DNA from: Desulfovibrio sp.
GTDB taxonomy: Bacteria > Desulfobacterota > Desulfovibrionia > Desulfovibrionales > Desulfovibrionaceae
Assembly: GCA_030145055.1 (NCBI GenBank)
Contig: JAQYWK010000001.1
Location: 372,001 to 436,000 of the forward strand
Length of the DNA: 64,000 nucleotides
Reading direction: 5' to 3'
Shown piece by piece: positions 44,817-55,501 of this stretch. Position numbers and translations under genes: made by a program. Each line of letters begins with the position of its first letter. Positions within the stretch are counted from its first letter, which is position 1. The notes below the pieces were generated by a model. The model saw only the letters and a program-made list of their open reading frames with translations. It searched no databases and was not told the DNA's origin.

Positions 44817-46754
44817 TCACATAAGTAATTTAGGAATTTGATTTTTAGCATACTCGACAAACCGACTCAAAGGTTCGCGCTCTAGTAACAATGAATAGTA
44901 ATTAAATGATTCCTGATAATTCCCTTCTTTATAATAGGACCATGCTATCCAATTGTAGCAGTTATCAATCGCATTACCATTTGGGTAAGAATCTATTGTT
45001 TTTCTAAACCAATCTCTAGCTGTTTCATCGTCAGCAGAGCCATAACCCCATAATAAGTAACTCACTCCTATTTCTGCCATCGCATCATCAGCAAAAGAAT
45101 GATGAGGATAATTATCTAGTAAAAAGTTATACACCGCTACCATCTTTTCACGTTCGTAAGAGTCCCTATAGCAAAAAGCTAATAACATTAACACCTTGGG
45201 TTTTTCATCCTCTCTTGCATATGTGTTAAAGTACTCTATAAAAAGAGGAATCGCATGCTCTGAATCATGTTTTGACATTTTAAAAGCCATAGCCATTTCG
45301 TATAATTTAGCTTTGCTATTTTTTGAATTCTGGATTTCGTATATCTTTTTTAATGCAGCAATTCGGTTATAGCGTTGTATAGACCCACTTAAAACTTCGC
45401 TTGGAAGTTCATTATAAAGGTCTAAAGAGAGCATATATTTCTTATCGTCAAAGGCACTTATTGCCTGTGAAATTATATTCCGATCATAAATACTACTAAA
45501 AAGATTTCTTTTCTGTAAAATATGTAGAAAGACAAGCGTCGCTTCTGGAGTCAAAGAACTAACATACTGATTTAGAAAAGACTCACTCGTTTTTTTTCGT
45601 AAACCTTTATTCGCGTTTAAAAGTAATTTTGTGGATAAGTACTTATCTTGCATTCCAGCAAGAACACGAGCAGCCATAGTGTAACAACTTTGAGTTAACT
45701 CTGTCCCTTTATATTTTTTAGGAATATTAAGAAACCTATTCGCTAACTGTTCAAACTCAGCATCTGTTTTAATTCTTAACTTTGCTGTTTGGCAGTCAGA
45801 AGGTAAAAAGTCTTCCCTGTTAAGCATATATTCTGCTCTGTCAGCTATTATACTGTTCGGATATTCTTCTAAAATCTGTTTATACTTTTTAAGGTAAAAC
45901 AAAACATGGTCATTATATGGGTCTGTGGGATATTCTTCAAGTAAGTAATTAGCTATTTTAATTCGTTCTTTACTCGGAGTATTCATCATCTTAAATTGAA
46001 TGCGATACAAAAAACTTAAATCTTCAGGTGGAATTGCTAGCCACGCATAGGAAAGATCCGAATTATCATATTTTTTTTTAAGATCACCGATAATATCTTC
46101 AGTCTTTTTAAGACCAATTGATTTTTTAATTCTATATATAGCCCACGCAAGTTCCCACCTATTTTGTATATTACCTTTTGGCATACCATTATATCTTACC
46201 AAAATAGCTTCAAGTGCGCCTTTGTAGTCTTTACCTGCAAGCCGTATCGCCGCTTTTAAATTATCCTTAACTTTTTTAATTAACGGATTGCTTTCTTGGA
46301 GTGATTCACGAAGTTTTTCTGCATATTCAATATCGTCTGAATTAACAGCTTTATGAATCGCGCTCCGCACTTCATATATTGCTCGTTTATCTTCATCAGA
46401 TATATCTAAATACCAATATTGATTCCCTTCGTAAAAATCTCTAACAACTTCAGCCTCTTTAGCACCGTAGTTATTTGTTACATTTACCTTGCCTCTTTCA
46501 TTGTAAACCAACGTATTTGACTCTCCGCCTGATATACTAATTTCTTTATTGTCTGTTTTAGAAGCGGTTTCTCTAGTTTCATGATTTTCTTCCAATATGG
46601 TAGAAACTATTATTACAATTCCTAAAATCGTAATGAGAAAAAGCATTTTTGCCCATAATTTAATTTTAATCTTATTCAGAAGTAAAAAGGCAATTAACAA
46701 AAAAAAGGCACAAAGACTGTAAACGTTATCTATATTGGGTATTATTTTATTCAT
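44817..46754 (-). CDS. AT-rich TPR-repeat membrane protein of unknown function
   Basis: A 645-residue protein clearly more AT-rich than its neighbours. Two membrane helices (about 13-27 and 36-53) are followed by a linker containing SISGGESNTLVYNERGKVNVTNNYG (residues 73-97), a glycine/asparagine-rich beta segment. The C-terminal two thirds are TPR/BamD-like repeats (for example EREKMVAVYNFLLDNYPHHS and YYKEGNYQESFNYYSLLLEREP). The N-terminal hydrophobic hairpin suggests a membrane-anchored adaptor. Function unknown; composition suggests a horizontally acquired gene. Confidence 0.75.
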   Translation of the reverse strand: MNKIIPNIDNVYSLCAFFLLIAFLLLNKIKIKLWAKMLFLITILGIVIIVSTILEENHETRETASKTDNKEISISGGESNTLVYNERGKVNVTNNYGAKEAEVVRDFYEGNQYWYLDISDEDKRAIYEVRSAIHKAVNSDDIEYAEKLRESLQESNPLIKKVKDNLKAAIRLAGKDYKGALEAILVRYNGMPKGNIQNRWELAWAIYRIKKSIGLKKTEDIIGDLKKKYDNSDLSYAWLAIPPEDLSFLYRIQFKMMNTPSKERIKIANYLLEEYPTDPYNDHVLFYLKKYKQILEEYPNSIIADRAEYMLNREDFLPSDCQTAKLRIKTDAEFEQLANRFLNIPKKYKGTELTQSCYTMAARVLAGMQDKYLSTKLLLNANKGLRKKTSESFLNQYVSSLTPEATLVFLHILQKRNLFSSIYDRNIISQAISAFDDKKYMLSLDLYNELPSEVLSGSIQRYNRIAALKKIYEIQNSKNSKAKLYEMAMAFKMSKHDSEHAIPLFIEYFNTYAREDEKPKVLMLLAFCYRDSYEREKMVAVYNFLLDNYPHHSFADDAMAEIGVSYLLWGYGSADDETARDWFRKTIDSYPNGNAIDNCYNWIAWSYYKEGNYQESFNYYSLLLEREPLSRFVEYAKNQIPKLLM

Positions 46755-46933
46755 ATTTCTAAAATTCTTGGTTGAGGTTAGTGCGGCCTTACTAGTAATC
46801 AGGAGGCTGATATTTTTCTACTTCACCGCTTATATTAATACAACTAACACTGTCAATAATCTACCTTTAAGCATAATAAACTCGCCTTTAAAATCAAAAA
46901 TTAATATTTTAATCATAAAACCCAAATATAAAA

Positions 46934-46965
46934 AAGGCCGCCGGAACTAACGTTCCAGCGGCCTT
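46934..46965 (-). terminator. Rho-independent terminator after the small lipoprotein gene
   Basis: aaggccgccggaac pairs with gttccagcggcctt with one mismatch, loop taac. On the minus strand the stem is followed by TTTTTTATATTT. It serves the minus-strand genes ending at 47005. Confidence 0.85.
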
Positions 46966-47004
46966 ACAAATTCACCAACTACAATCCTAAAATACCAACA
47001 AATA

Positions 47005-47175
47005 CTAATCTTTAAGCTTATCAGCCATACCCTTCATAGAATCCCCAGCGTCATCCATAGCCTTATCAATCTGCTTACCAGCTTTCTCAGCAGGACCTTC
47101 TTTTTCACAACCGAATGCTACGGACATGAACGTAACCAAACACAAAACATACACTAATTTTTTCAAAACTTTCAT
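47005..47175 (-). CDS. Small lipoprotein, 56 residues
   Basis: A short gene translated by hand: the ATG is at 47173-47175 and the TAG at 47005-47007, preceded by AGGAGTGG. The product is a signal peptide with lipobox FGC23 followed by a 33-residue amphipathic lysine/alanine/aspartate-rich tail (EKAGKQIDKAMDDAGDSMKG), entericidin-like in layout but not clearly homologous. It follows the DUF748 gene by 27 bases and shares its direction, and is closed by the terminator at 46934-46965. Role unknown. Confidence 0.75.
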   Translation of the reverse strand: MKVLKKLVYVLCLVTFMSVAFGCEKEGPAEKAGKQIDKAMDDAGDSMKGMADKLKD

Positions 47176-47202
47176 AATATTACCACTCCTAATATTTATT
47201 TG

Positions 47203-50200
47203 TTAATTACCTAACCCAAGCTCGACTCGCGGCCCGGAACCCTTGCCTGTTGCGGCACTCTTAAGAAAAACTCGTTCGGTCTCTACGCCCTTATCCACCG
47301 TTAATATAATACGAATCTTCTCAGCTCTGTTTCTCGAAAGCTCAGCCAAATCCGTATCCGTAACCGTGATGTTATCCCGAATAGCCTGTTCCATTTCCGG
47401 TACAGGGCGACTTTCTACTATTCCTAGAAAATTTGTCGGCTTTTCAAATGGTGCATTCGAATACGCCTCTTCAAGATAATCAGGATATTCCTCTTCGCTG
47501 ATCACCACTTCATCAATAGAAGCAGGGGCTTTACCATCAGACTCAAGATCTAAGAACTTCGGCATGGCCACCATTCTATCAAACTTCTTCACCTTGAGTG
47601 CGGGAATATCAGCCGGAGCAGTGAACCCGCTAATCTCAAGTTTGATACCCGGGCGCGATGCCATTGCTTTCGAAACAGATTCAAGCTTTGCATTCGATGA
47701 ATCTTTCGGGATAGCTATGCCAGGCTCAAATTCCAAAATATTCATATCTTCGCTGCCACCGAATATTGCTCCGATCAACGCGAACGGCGATGTCACAGCT
47801 TTAACCAAAATATTTAGAATTGCTGTACCGATAACCCGCCCCATACGAAACTGCGGATCATCAACATTCCCTTCAACGGGAATATCTAGCCTGATATTAC
47901 CGGCACTGTCTCTGAGCAAGGCAAGTCCTAACCCTATTGGAATATTTGCGGCATCAGGACTATCAACCTTTTCGCCCACATCAAATTGATAAATATCCAG
48001 TACATTGTCGGTAGATAGAAGCTTACCTCTGAGACTAACAGCCACATCGGCGCTAAGCATCCCTGTGCTGACTGTGTACGCAATATATTTAGCGGTATAT
48101 GGTGTCAGTTGCGTCATATCCAGATTCATAAGGGTAACCTTCAAATCCGTATCAGCGCCCTCGTCTGTGGGTTGAAGATAGCCTTCTGCTACTAGCGGTG
48201 CCTGCTGATCAAGCGTTGCATTAAATGACAGCTCTGTGCGGTCTCCGTTCGGAAGCTCAATGCCTCGTACGGCGGAACCCATTTTAGTTATATCCAGTTC
48301 AAATGCTGGAGAGACAGTATAATCCTTAAAGAGCAGTGTACCATTGGTCATCGCGATCTTGTTCAGGAAAATAAAGTTACCGTCCCCTTTTACCTGTACA
48401 ACTTTAGAATCTGTAGAATTGGTTACGGTGATAGAAGCTTCATTAGCATCCTTTGCCGCGCCAGATAAAACGGCTCCGCTCGATGCGGCCTTTTTAGCCT
48501 GCTCTTCCAGAGCTTTCTCATCAACGGGAGGGGCAAGCTTGCCCGTGAGTATGCGCGCAATATTAATGGTCCCGTCCGCCTCTTTGGCGACAAAGACCTC
48601 AGGTGCAAGCACGTCAATCAACCGGACATCCACCTTGAGCGGCTCAGAAATGAAATCTATATCTCTGACAGCAATCTCGTTCAAATGGAAAAATTGTTTA
48701 TCACCCTTTGTATCTCGCAACAGCAAATCTTTTACCTGCGCCTTTCCCTTATAGGTAGCCACTGGATCATTCTCATTTGAGAAGGACCAATTACCTGAAG
48801 CATCAATATGGCCTCTTGCAATATTCATCTGCATCTGTGCGGGCAAATATCCGTTGAACTCTCGAAGTCTAAGCTTTCTCAGCTTCACAACGCCCGACAT
48901 ATTAACGGGCGCAAGAATGCCGCTACCGGTAATATTAAGTGCACCTCTTTTGTTAACAACACCATCAAAATTCAACTCTAGCGGGTTGTTCTCAGGGTAA
49001 CTAATACCCTTGATACCGCCATTAAGCTTGCTGATACTAAGGGGCGTATCTTTCGGCGCGGCCTTATCTAAAAATTCAAAAGCGGAATCAGCCAAATTGA
49101 CCTTTGTAACCAGAACCTTCCAGCCACCTTCATCAGCTTTCTTCACCATTTCTTCAACTACGGGCTTTAGCTCTGATACAGTCTCTTCCACCGTTACCTT
49201 TACGCGCTCCGCACCTCTGGCGGACTCAGTAGCATTTCCGGTAAAAACTACAGTTTGATTCGAAACACCCTGACCATGCGCTTTAATATGCTTTAAAAGG
49301 TCAATACCATCATCATCGCGGGTCAATTTAATCAGAGCTTTCGTCAAATCAACCGAGCCGATAGATACCGACTTTTTACCGATATCTATTGTTCCATTTG
49401 AAACGGCGAAACCACCCAACCCGATCAGCGGATCACCGCCAGCCATGGGACTGAGTTCAAGTGCTGCCACATCGACCTTGAGACCTTCTAATCGCATAAG
49501 GCCGTCATCTTTAGGCGCAAAATTGAAATTAGAACTTAGTCCGATTTTACCAGATGTTACAGCCAGCGGAACCGACTTTTCCATATACTTCTGATAATCT
49601 GGAATGTTTAAATCCTTCACGGAAACAAGCCCTTTAACAATGAGCGGAGCAAGGGCAAGCGACCCATCAACATTCACAACTTCCGTACCTGCCGAACCTA
49701 CCTGAATAGCGTATGTCCCAGCCTTGTTCTCTTCCGTTGTAATGTTGCTGGCAGTTATGGATAAAGGACCAATCTGCTTGGTAAATCCATTTCCAAAGGC
49801 TTTATCGGTGAAATCGACATTACCGCCCACAAGGGTAGCGCTTTCAATTTCTGCAAAAAACGCGGGTTCGTCATCTTTTGACGCTGCGAGCTTTTCAGGC
49901 TTGCTTTGTAGCATTGGAACTACATCTATCAGATCAAGAGAACCATCCGCCTTAAATCCCATTTTCAGATGAGGATCAGTTAGTTTGGCTGATTTAATTT
50001 TTAGAATCTTCCGCAAAAGACTCATTTCATTAATATCAACAGCCAGCTCTTTAAACTTTAATAGAGGTTCGCCATTGGTGCGTACAAGGTCGAAATCTCT
50101 AATGAAAAATTGACCGCCGAGCAAAATCTTAGGCAGTACTTCTTCGCCCCGTACAAAAGTAATATCAAAGGAAGAACTCAGTTTCCCGCTTTTAAGAGTC

Positions 50201-50955
50201 GTAGTTTTATGAATCGGCAGGTAAACCCAGTATTCGCCAAGCTCTGCATTATCCAAAGAGAAATTGAACTCAGTTTGCAGGGTATTTTTAAATGGCAAGG
50301 TCTGCCCTTTGAGTACAAAAGGAGTTCCATTGATGGTCATATCAAGTGAAGGCTGAACAAAATCATCACTGTGACGCGTGAGTGAAGAAGTAAATGGAAC
50401 GAACAGATTAAAATCTGATATCAGGTGATGAAAATCTTTCGGAGTGTCATATACAGCGTAAGTACCGTTAGTAACGATCAAATCCTGAATAACGAATGGG
50501 AAAAAGCTTTCATCCTTTTCCACAACGTCATCTTCCTCCACAGCTTCAGGAATAAGATCGGAAATAGTGGTGGTCCCGTCCGTAAAAATAGTTACGTTTA
50601 TCTGCGGATCAACTATTTCAAATTTATCAAATTCAGCCGAAAAAGTGAAAAGAGACAATGAGTCAAAGTTCAGATCAAGCGATTTAAAGGAAAAAAGGTT
50701 ACCCTCACCATCCTTTTTCGCAATAGTGAAACCGTCCAGTTCCAAATCCAAAGCAAATGGATTGAATTTTACACTTTCGAGGTTTACCCCCCTATTCAAA
50801 ACCGCAGGCAGTTTTGCTTCAACAACACTCCTGACTATAACCGGAACAAGGAGAAAACCGATTAAGGTATACACAACCAACAAAGAAGAAAAGATGGATG
50901 CCCACCGAATTCTGCGGTCTAAATTTTTCCACTTCATATATATATTTTTTAACAT
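47203..50955 (-). CDS. DUF748/AsmA-like large envelope protein
   Basis: A 1250-residue protein with one N-terminal membrane helix (about 19-39) and a very long periplasmic body of repeated beta-strands. The repeating pattern of AsmA/DUF748 modules is visible (for example SLDLNFDSLSLFTFSAEFDKFEIVDPQINVTI near 70-100, later LRLDIPVEGNVDDPQFRMG), and the C-terminus has a predicted OmpA-like peptidoglycan-type segment (NRAEKIRIILTVDKGVETERVFL). Proteins of this class may act as bridges moving lipid between membranes or in surface homeostasis; this is inference. The small lipoprotein lies 27 bases downstream. Confidence 0.9.
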   Translation of the reverse strand: MLKNIYMKWKNLDRRIRWASIFSSLLVVYTLIGFLLVPVIVRSVVEAKLPAVLNRGVNLESVKFNPFALDLELDGFTIAKKDGEGNLFSFKSLDLNFDSLSLFTFSAEFDKFEIVDPQINVTIFTDGTTTISDLIPEAVEEDDVVEKDESFFPFVIQDLIVTNGTYAVYDTPKDFHHLISDFNLFVPFTSSLTRHSDDFVQPSLDMTINGTPFVLKGQTLPFKNTLQTEFNFSLDNAELGEYWVYLPIHKTTTLKSGKLSSSFDITFVRGEEVLPKILLGGQFFIRDFDLVRTNGEPLLKFKELAVDINEMSLLRKILKIKSAKLTDPHLKMGFKADGSLDLIDVVPMLQSKPEKLAASKDDEPAFFAEIESATLVGGNVDFTDKAFGNGFTKQIGPLSITASNITTEENKAGTYAIQVGSAGTEVVNVDGSLALAPLIVKGLVSVKDLNIPDYQKYMEKSVPLAVTSGKIGLSSNFNFAPKDDGLMRLEGLKVDVAALELSPMAGGDPLIGLGGFAVSNGTIDIGKKSVSIGSVDLTKALIKLTRDDDGIDLLKHIKAHGQGVSNQTVVFTGNATESARGAERVKVTVEETVSELKPVVEEMVKKADEGGWKVLVTKVNLADSAFEFLDKAAPKDTPLSISKLNGGIKGISYPENNPLELNFDGVVNKRGALNITGSGILAPVNMSGVVKLRKLRLREFNGYLPAQMQMNIARGHIDASGNWSFSNENDPVATYKGKAQVKDLLLRDTKGDKQFFHLNEIAVRDIDFISEPLKVDVRLIDVLAPEVFVAKEADGTINIARILTGKLAPPVDEKALEEQAKKAASSGAVLSGAAKDANEASITVTNSTDSKVVQVKGDGNFIFLNKIAMTNGTLLFKDYTVSPAFELDITKMGSAVRGIELPNGDRTELSFNATLDQQAPLVAEGYLQPTDEGADTDLKVTLMNLDMTQLTPYTAKYIAYTVSTGMLSADVAVSLRGKLLSTDNVLDIYQFDVGEKVDSPDAANIPIGLGLALLRDSAGNIRLDIPVEGNVDDPQFRMGRVIGTAILNILVKAVTSPFALIGAIFGGSEDMNILEFEPGIAIPKDSSNAKLESVSKAMASRPGIKLEISGFTAPADIPALKVKKFDRMVAMPKFLDLESDGKAPASIDEVVISEEEYPDYLEEAYSNAPFEKPTNFLGIVESRPVPEMEQAIRDNITVTDTDLAELSRNRAEKIRIILTVDKGVETERVFLKSAATGKGSGPRVELGLGN

Positions 50956-51120
50956 AAGATTCTCCGTATCTCTCCAATTAACCTTTATAGGAGTCTTTTA
51001 CATTATAATTTTGAGAAAAGACAGTTCAACTGTAAATTCAGGACTTAGGCAATCATAATGTTGAACAAATGAAAGGCGACTGTTAGTCTCTTCCTAGAAA
51101 CACTTATTAAAGGAACTGAA

Positions 51121-51732
51121 ATGAAGGTTTACAACCTAAACGAAAGCAAAATTTTTCAGCGACATACTATGCCAGTAAACCTACTGGTCATCATATGCTG
51201 CCTATTTGCGCCTTTGTTTTGTTCAGCTTCATCAGTTCACGCGGCATCTCTCGATTTGAAAAATATGGTCCTTGATAATCAGGCTGGAGCAATCATCGCA
51301 AGGTTCGGGCTAAACCTTAAGGGAGACACAAAAGCAGAGGAGGCGCTTGAAAACGGCATTAAGCTGAAACTTGAGTGCGAAGCGACTTTATATGTTCACC
51401 AAAGCCTGTGGGCTGACTCTGCGGTTGCTAGCAAAATCTATTCAGACAAACTTTCGTACGATTCTCTTTCAAAAGAATTTGTTTTAGAACAACCCGGCAA
51501 TAAAACTCCGCTACGAAACAAAAATTTCACCCATTTGCTCCAAAAAGGATGGGATTCCATCATTCTTGACCTCGGGCCCTGGAGTACTCTTAAACGTGGA
51601 GAACGTTACAAGCTGAAACTTAATGTAAGCCTCGATCAAACTGATGTTCCCGAATGGCTCAAAAAAACACTTTTCTTCTGGTCATGGGACGTTATTCCCT
51701 CTGCCACGTATCAACTCGATTTTACTTACTAA
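51121..51732 (+). CDS. DUF4390 exported protein
   Basis: A 203-residue protein with an N-terminal signal segment (VNLLVIICCLFAPLFCSAS) and a DUF4390-like body (LDLKNMVLDNQAGAIIARFGLNLKGD, and the closing FFWSWDVIPSATYQLDF). It is 6 bases upstream of the NtrY kinase, a conserved arrangement in Deltaproteobacteria, so it may influence kinase signalling or simply be co-transcribed. AAAGGAACTGAA precedes the ATG. Confidence 0.85.
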   Translation: MKVYNLNESKIFQRHTMPVNLLVIICCLFAPLFCSASSVHAASLDLKNMVLDNQAGAIIARFGLNLKGDTKAEEALENGIKLKLECEATLYVHQSLWADSAVASKIYSDKLSYDSLSKEFVLEQPGNKTPLRNKNFTHLLQKGWDSIILDLGPWSTLKRGERYKLKLNVSLDQTDVPEWLKKTLFFWSWDVIPSATYQLDFTY

Positions 51733-51738
51733 ATAGCT

Positions 51739-53931
51739 ATGAGCGAAAAATCTATCAAAGTAAGTGTCCCTGACACTAAGCAGCGCAAAAAAAGACAGCG
51801 TGAGTATGTTCTGGCATTTCTCTGTCTACTCATTTTTGTGGCGCTCAGCGTTGTTCAGCTTAAATATATAGGTGTAAACTCATATTTATTTGTCGGACTT
51901 TTCAACCTGAACTTCATTCTGCTTCTGGTTGTCCTTTTCATTGTTGTACGTAACGGAGTTAAGCTTCTTTTAGAGCGCCGCAGGAAAGTGCTCGGCTCCA
52001 AACTTCGAACGAGAATGGTTCTTTCGTTCATGTCTCTTTCCCTTGTCCCGACACTGCTCATGTTTTTCATGGCGATGCAGTTCGTACAGGTATCAGTAGA
52101 TTACTGGTTTAAAAATCAGGTAGAAGAATCCATGGTCCAGTCCCTTGAACTGGGCCGCGCCTTTTATGCATCAGCACAGGAAGGCCTTGAACGCAGAGGA
52201 AACAACGTCCTCGGAGCCATCAAAGAGAGCCGCTACGCATGGGGCGGAAAAACCATGAACCAATTCCTCGCTACCAAACTTGTCGAATATGATCTCGGAC
52301 TGCTCGGAGTAATTCAGCCGGACGGGGATAAGTTGAATTGGCATTCCGAAGGATCGTGGGAAAAAGCATGGTCGGAAATTGAGGCCAAAGTAGACTGGGA
52401 CAACATGAAAGAAAACCCTCACTTCTGGTCAACCATACACCCAATGCCCGGCAACGACATGGTTATCGGAGTTTTACCTGTTGATGATGCCCGCACCGGA
52501 TTTTTAATTATCGGTGATAATATTGGGCAGGGACTGCTTTTCAAGTTAGACCGAGTAGTTAGAGGTCTTGATGAATACAAACAGCTCAAGACCCTTAAAT
52601 ATCCCCTGAAAATGAGCTTGTACCTCACTCTTGGCGTAACAACTCTGCTTATCATTCTTGGCTCCATCTGGTTCGGATTCAGACTGTCAAAAGAATTATC
52701 TGCGCCAATTCAAGCCTTGGCGGCAGGCTCACAAAGAATTGCTCGCGGCGACCTTTCCGTTCGCCTCGAAGACAACTCTGATGACGAACTTGGGTTCATG
52801 GTCCAGTCGTTCAACCGTATGGCGGAAGATCTCGAGGACAGTCAAAAAAGCCTGAAGACAGCCAACGAAAGATTAGCTCAACAGAATCAGGAACTTGAAC
52901 GCAGAGGCCGCTATATGGAAGCGGTTTTGAATAACATTACTGCAGGCGTCATCTCCCTTGATGAGAATGGTAAGATCAGTACGGTAAACGATGCTATCGA
53001 AGAAATGCTCGGTATCAATGCCCGCTTTGTTCACGGCAAAGATCCTCTCGCCCTGCTACCTGAGGGAGATCTGGCCTCACTTATTTCAGACGCGCGTTCT
53101 CATATGGCATCAAGCCCATATTCTCAGTGGCAGAGACAGCTTTCACTCACTGTTGACGGCCGTCACCGTAAATTTCTAGTCAACGTTGTAGCGCTCAAAA
53201 CATCAAGCAGCAGCAATGGCATTGTTGCAGTGTTTGAAGATATTACCGAACTGGAAAAAATGCAGAGAATCGCGGCATGGCGGGAAGTGGCAAGACGCAT
53301 AGCCCATGAGATAAAAAATCCGCTGACCCCTATCAAGCTTTCCGCACAAAGGTTGCAAAGAAAATTCGGACCACAAATCGAAGATGGAGTTTTTCGTGAA
53401 AGTACGGATCTTATCGTCTCACAGGTCGAACATTTGCAGCAGATGGTTCAAGAATTCTCCGCCTACGCAAAACTTCCTGAAGTAAAGCTGAAGCCCGGCA
53501 ACATGACTCCACTGCTCGAAGAAATTGTCAGCATGTACAACAACAGTCACACTGATATTACATGGGAACTGGAATTACTCACAAAAATTCCTGACCTTGA
53601 GCTTGATGCTGAAGCCATGCGCAGGACGTTGATCAATTTACTTACGAATGCCGCTGAAGCTTTGGGAGAGTGCGAGAATCCTGTGGTCAAGATTACGGCA
53701 ATGCATGACTCAACTCTGGGATGGCTGAGAATTGAGGTTCAGGATAACGGGCCGGGTCTAACTTCTGACGAAAGATCCAGAATGTTCGAGCCTTATTTTT
53801 CAAGTAAAAAAAGTGGAACGGGCCTCGGGCTGACTATCGTAAAATCAATTATAACAGATCACCGTGGATTCATTAGAGTTAAGCCTTCAGAACCACACGG
53901 AACAACTTTTGTCATCGAACTTCCGACTTAA
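51739..53931 (+). CDS. ntrY: NtrY-like sensor histidine kinase
   Basis: A 730-residue sensor kinase. Three N-terminal membrane helices (about 24-42, 53-72, 95-116) and a fourth near 292-313 flank a large periplasmic loop; a HAMP domain (315-370), a PAS domain (about 390-500) and HisKA with phosphoacceptor H523 in RRIAHEIKNPLTPIKL follow, then HATPase motifs DNGPGL and GTGLGLTIVK. It probably phosphorylates the NtrX-type regulator at 55502. Ligand unknown; in other bacteria NtrYX responds to nitrogen or redox state. Confidence 0.92.
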   Translation: MSEKSIKVSVPDTKQRKKRQREYVLAFLCLLIFVALSVVQLKYIGVNSYLFVGLFNLNFILLLVVLFIVVRNGVKLLLERRRKVLGSKLRTRMVLSFMSLSLVPTLLMFFMAMQFVQVSVDYWFKNQVEESMVQSLELGRAFYASAQEGLERRGNNVLGAIKESRYAWGGKTMNQFLATKLVEYDLGLLGVIQPDGDKLNWHSEGSWEKAWSEIEAKVDWDNMKENPHFWSTIHPMPGNDMVIGVLPVDDARTGFLIIGDNIGQGLLFKLDRVVRGLDEYKQLKTLKYPLKMSLYLTLGVTTLLIILGSIWFGFRLSKELSAPIQALAAGSQRIARGDLSVRLEDNSDDELGFMVQSFNRMAEDLEDSQKSLKTANERLAQQNQELERRGRYMEAVLNNITAGVISLDENGKISTVNDAIEEMLGINARFVHGKDPLALLPEGDLASLISDARSHMASSPYSQWQRQLSLTVDGRHRKFLVNVVALKTSSSSNGIVAVFEDITELEKMQRIAAWREVARRIAHEIKNPLTPIKLSAQRLQRKFGPQIEDGVFRESTDLIVSQVEHLQQMVQEFSAYAKLPEVKLKPGNMTPLLEEIVSMYNNSHTDITWELELLTKIPDLELDAEAMRRTLINLLTNAAEALGECENPVVKITAMHDSTLGWLRIEVQDNGPGLTSDERSRMFEPYFSSKKSGTGLGLTIVKSIITDHRGFIRVKPSEPHGTTFVIELPT

Positions 53932-54086
53932 GAAAATAATCCTTATGCTTGCCTGAAAGAATAACTCATGGTTAAAGTATATTTATTATAATTGATACAT
54001 GATATAATCTTTCAACGAAAGACGACCAATATTAACCCACAGTTTAATATGTTTTATATAGCCAGCTAAAAATACCGAGTATTACT

Positions 54087-55490
54087 ATGATTCCTTACTG
54101 CTCACAACCAGATTGCAACAACGAGAGATCTCGAATACTTATCGTTGAAGATGAGGCCATTGTTGCGCTAAACATCAAAGGATCCCTTAATAATCTGGGC
54201 TACTCTGTCCTCGGAGTTGCTCCTACCGGCGACAAAGCTATAGAAATGGCACTTAAGGAATTACCCGATCTTATCCTTATGGATATCATGCTCGAAGGCG
54301 ACATGGATGGAATAGAAACTGCTGAAATAATTAATAAAGAACATTCTATTCCTGTCATTTACATCACAGCATATGCAGACGAAAAGACTCTCGCCCGCGC
54401 TAAAATAACTGAACCTTTCGGCTATATTATTAAACCATTTGAAGACCGCGAATTAAGCCTGACCATTGAAATGGCGCTTTACAAGCACAGAGCAGAATGC
54501 GCGCTGAGGGAAAATAGGCGCTGGCTTAAAACTACATTTAATAGCATTGGAGATGCGGTTATTACCACCAACAAACATGGACAAATAAAATCAGTTAACA
54601 AGACTGCCTCACTCATGCTTGGGTGCTCAACAGAATACCTTTTCGCAAAAGATTTTAGTTCAGAAGTAGACATGGTAAACCCTCTGAGCCTGAAACACAT
54701 TAATATACTTGATGAGTTTGTAAGCAATAAAGAGAATACTCTTCAGATTGATGACGCAACTTTAAAAACAAAAAATAAACTGATTCCTGTTTCAGTAAAT
54801 ATTTCAGGCATCAGAGACCGCAAAACGACTATAGGCACTGTAATTGTTTTGCGAGATATTTCTCAGTTGAAGAAGAGTGAGGCCGCGCTCAAAAACAGCC
54901 TCAAGCAATTGCGACACACATTTGATGAAACAGTTGCATCTCTCGCAATCATGTCTGAAAAACGTGATCCATATACCTCTGGCCATCAGCAAAGGGTTGC
55001 TGAACTTGCCTGTAGAATCGCTATAAAACTTCAAATGTCTGTAGAAGAGATTCACTGCATAAAGATCGCAGGCATTCTTCACGATGTCGGTAAATTTTCC
55101 ATCCCTGCTGAGATATTATCTAAGCCCACAAAACTTACTGACATCGAAATGAGTTTAGTAAAAACACACCCCGAAGTTGGTTATGAAATCCTTAAAGGTA
55201 TATCATTCCCCTGGCCGGTAGCTAAAATTGTACTTCAACACCACGAACGGATTGACGGCACCGGCTACCCGACTGGACTTTCCGGCAACAACACTCTTCT
55301 TGAAGCGAGAATAATTGCTGTTGCCGATGTAGTGGAAGCCATGAGCTCCCATAGACCTTACCGCCCGGCTCTTGGATTCGAAAAAGCCGCAAACGAAATA
55401 ATACGTGGACGCGGAACATCTTATGAGCCAAATATAGTAGATGCCTGCATTGCAGTTATCAAAAATGACAAATTTTCTTTCGATCAATAA
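54087..55490 (+). CDS. Response regulator with PAS and HD-GYP domains (c-di-GMP phosphodiesterase candidate)
   Basis: A 467-residue regulator: REC domain (acidic pair E21-D22, phosphoacceptor D66), PAS sensor domain (about 140-270), and HD-GYP domain with [12 protein letters not shown]-like start ([15 protein letters not shown]), [10 protein letters not shown] and [11 protein letters not shown]. The HD-GYP signature is intact, so it may hydrolyse cyclic di-GMP. It sits between ntrY and ntrX on the same strand, 11 bases before ntrX and 155 after ntrY. Confidence 0.92.
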   Translation: MIPYCSQPDCNNERSRILIVEDEAIVALNIKGSLNNLGYSVLGVAPTGDKAIEMALKELPDLILMDIMLEGDMDGIETAEIINKEHSIPVIYITAYADEKTLARAKITEPFGYIIKPFEDRELSLTIEMALYKHRAECALRENRRWLKTTFNSIGDAVITTNKHGQIKSVNKTASLMLGCSTEYLFAKDFSSEVDMVNPLSLKHINILDEFVSNKENTLQIDDATLKTKNKLIPVSVNISGIRDRKTTIGTVIVLRDISQLKKSEAALKNSLKQLRHTFDETVASLAIMSEKRDPYTSGHQQRVAELACRIAIKLQMSVEEIHCIKIAGILHDVGKFSIPAEILSKPTKLTDIEMSLVKTHPEVGYEILKGISFPWPVAKIVLQHHERIDGTGYPTGLSGNNTLLEARIIAVADVVEAMSSHRPYRPALGFEKAANEIIRGRGTSYEPNIVDACIAVIKNDKFSFDQ

Positions 55491-55501
55491 CGGAAATACT
55501 A

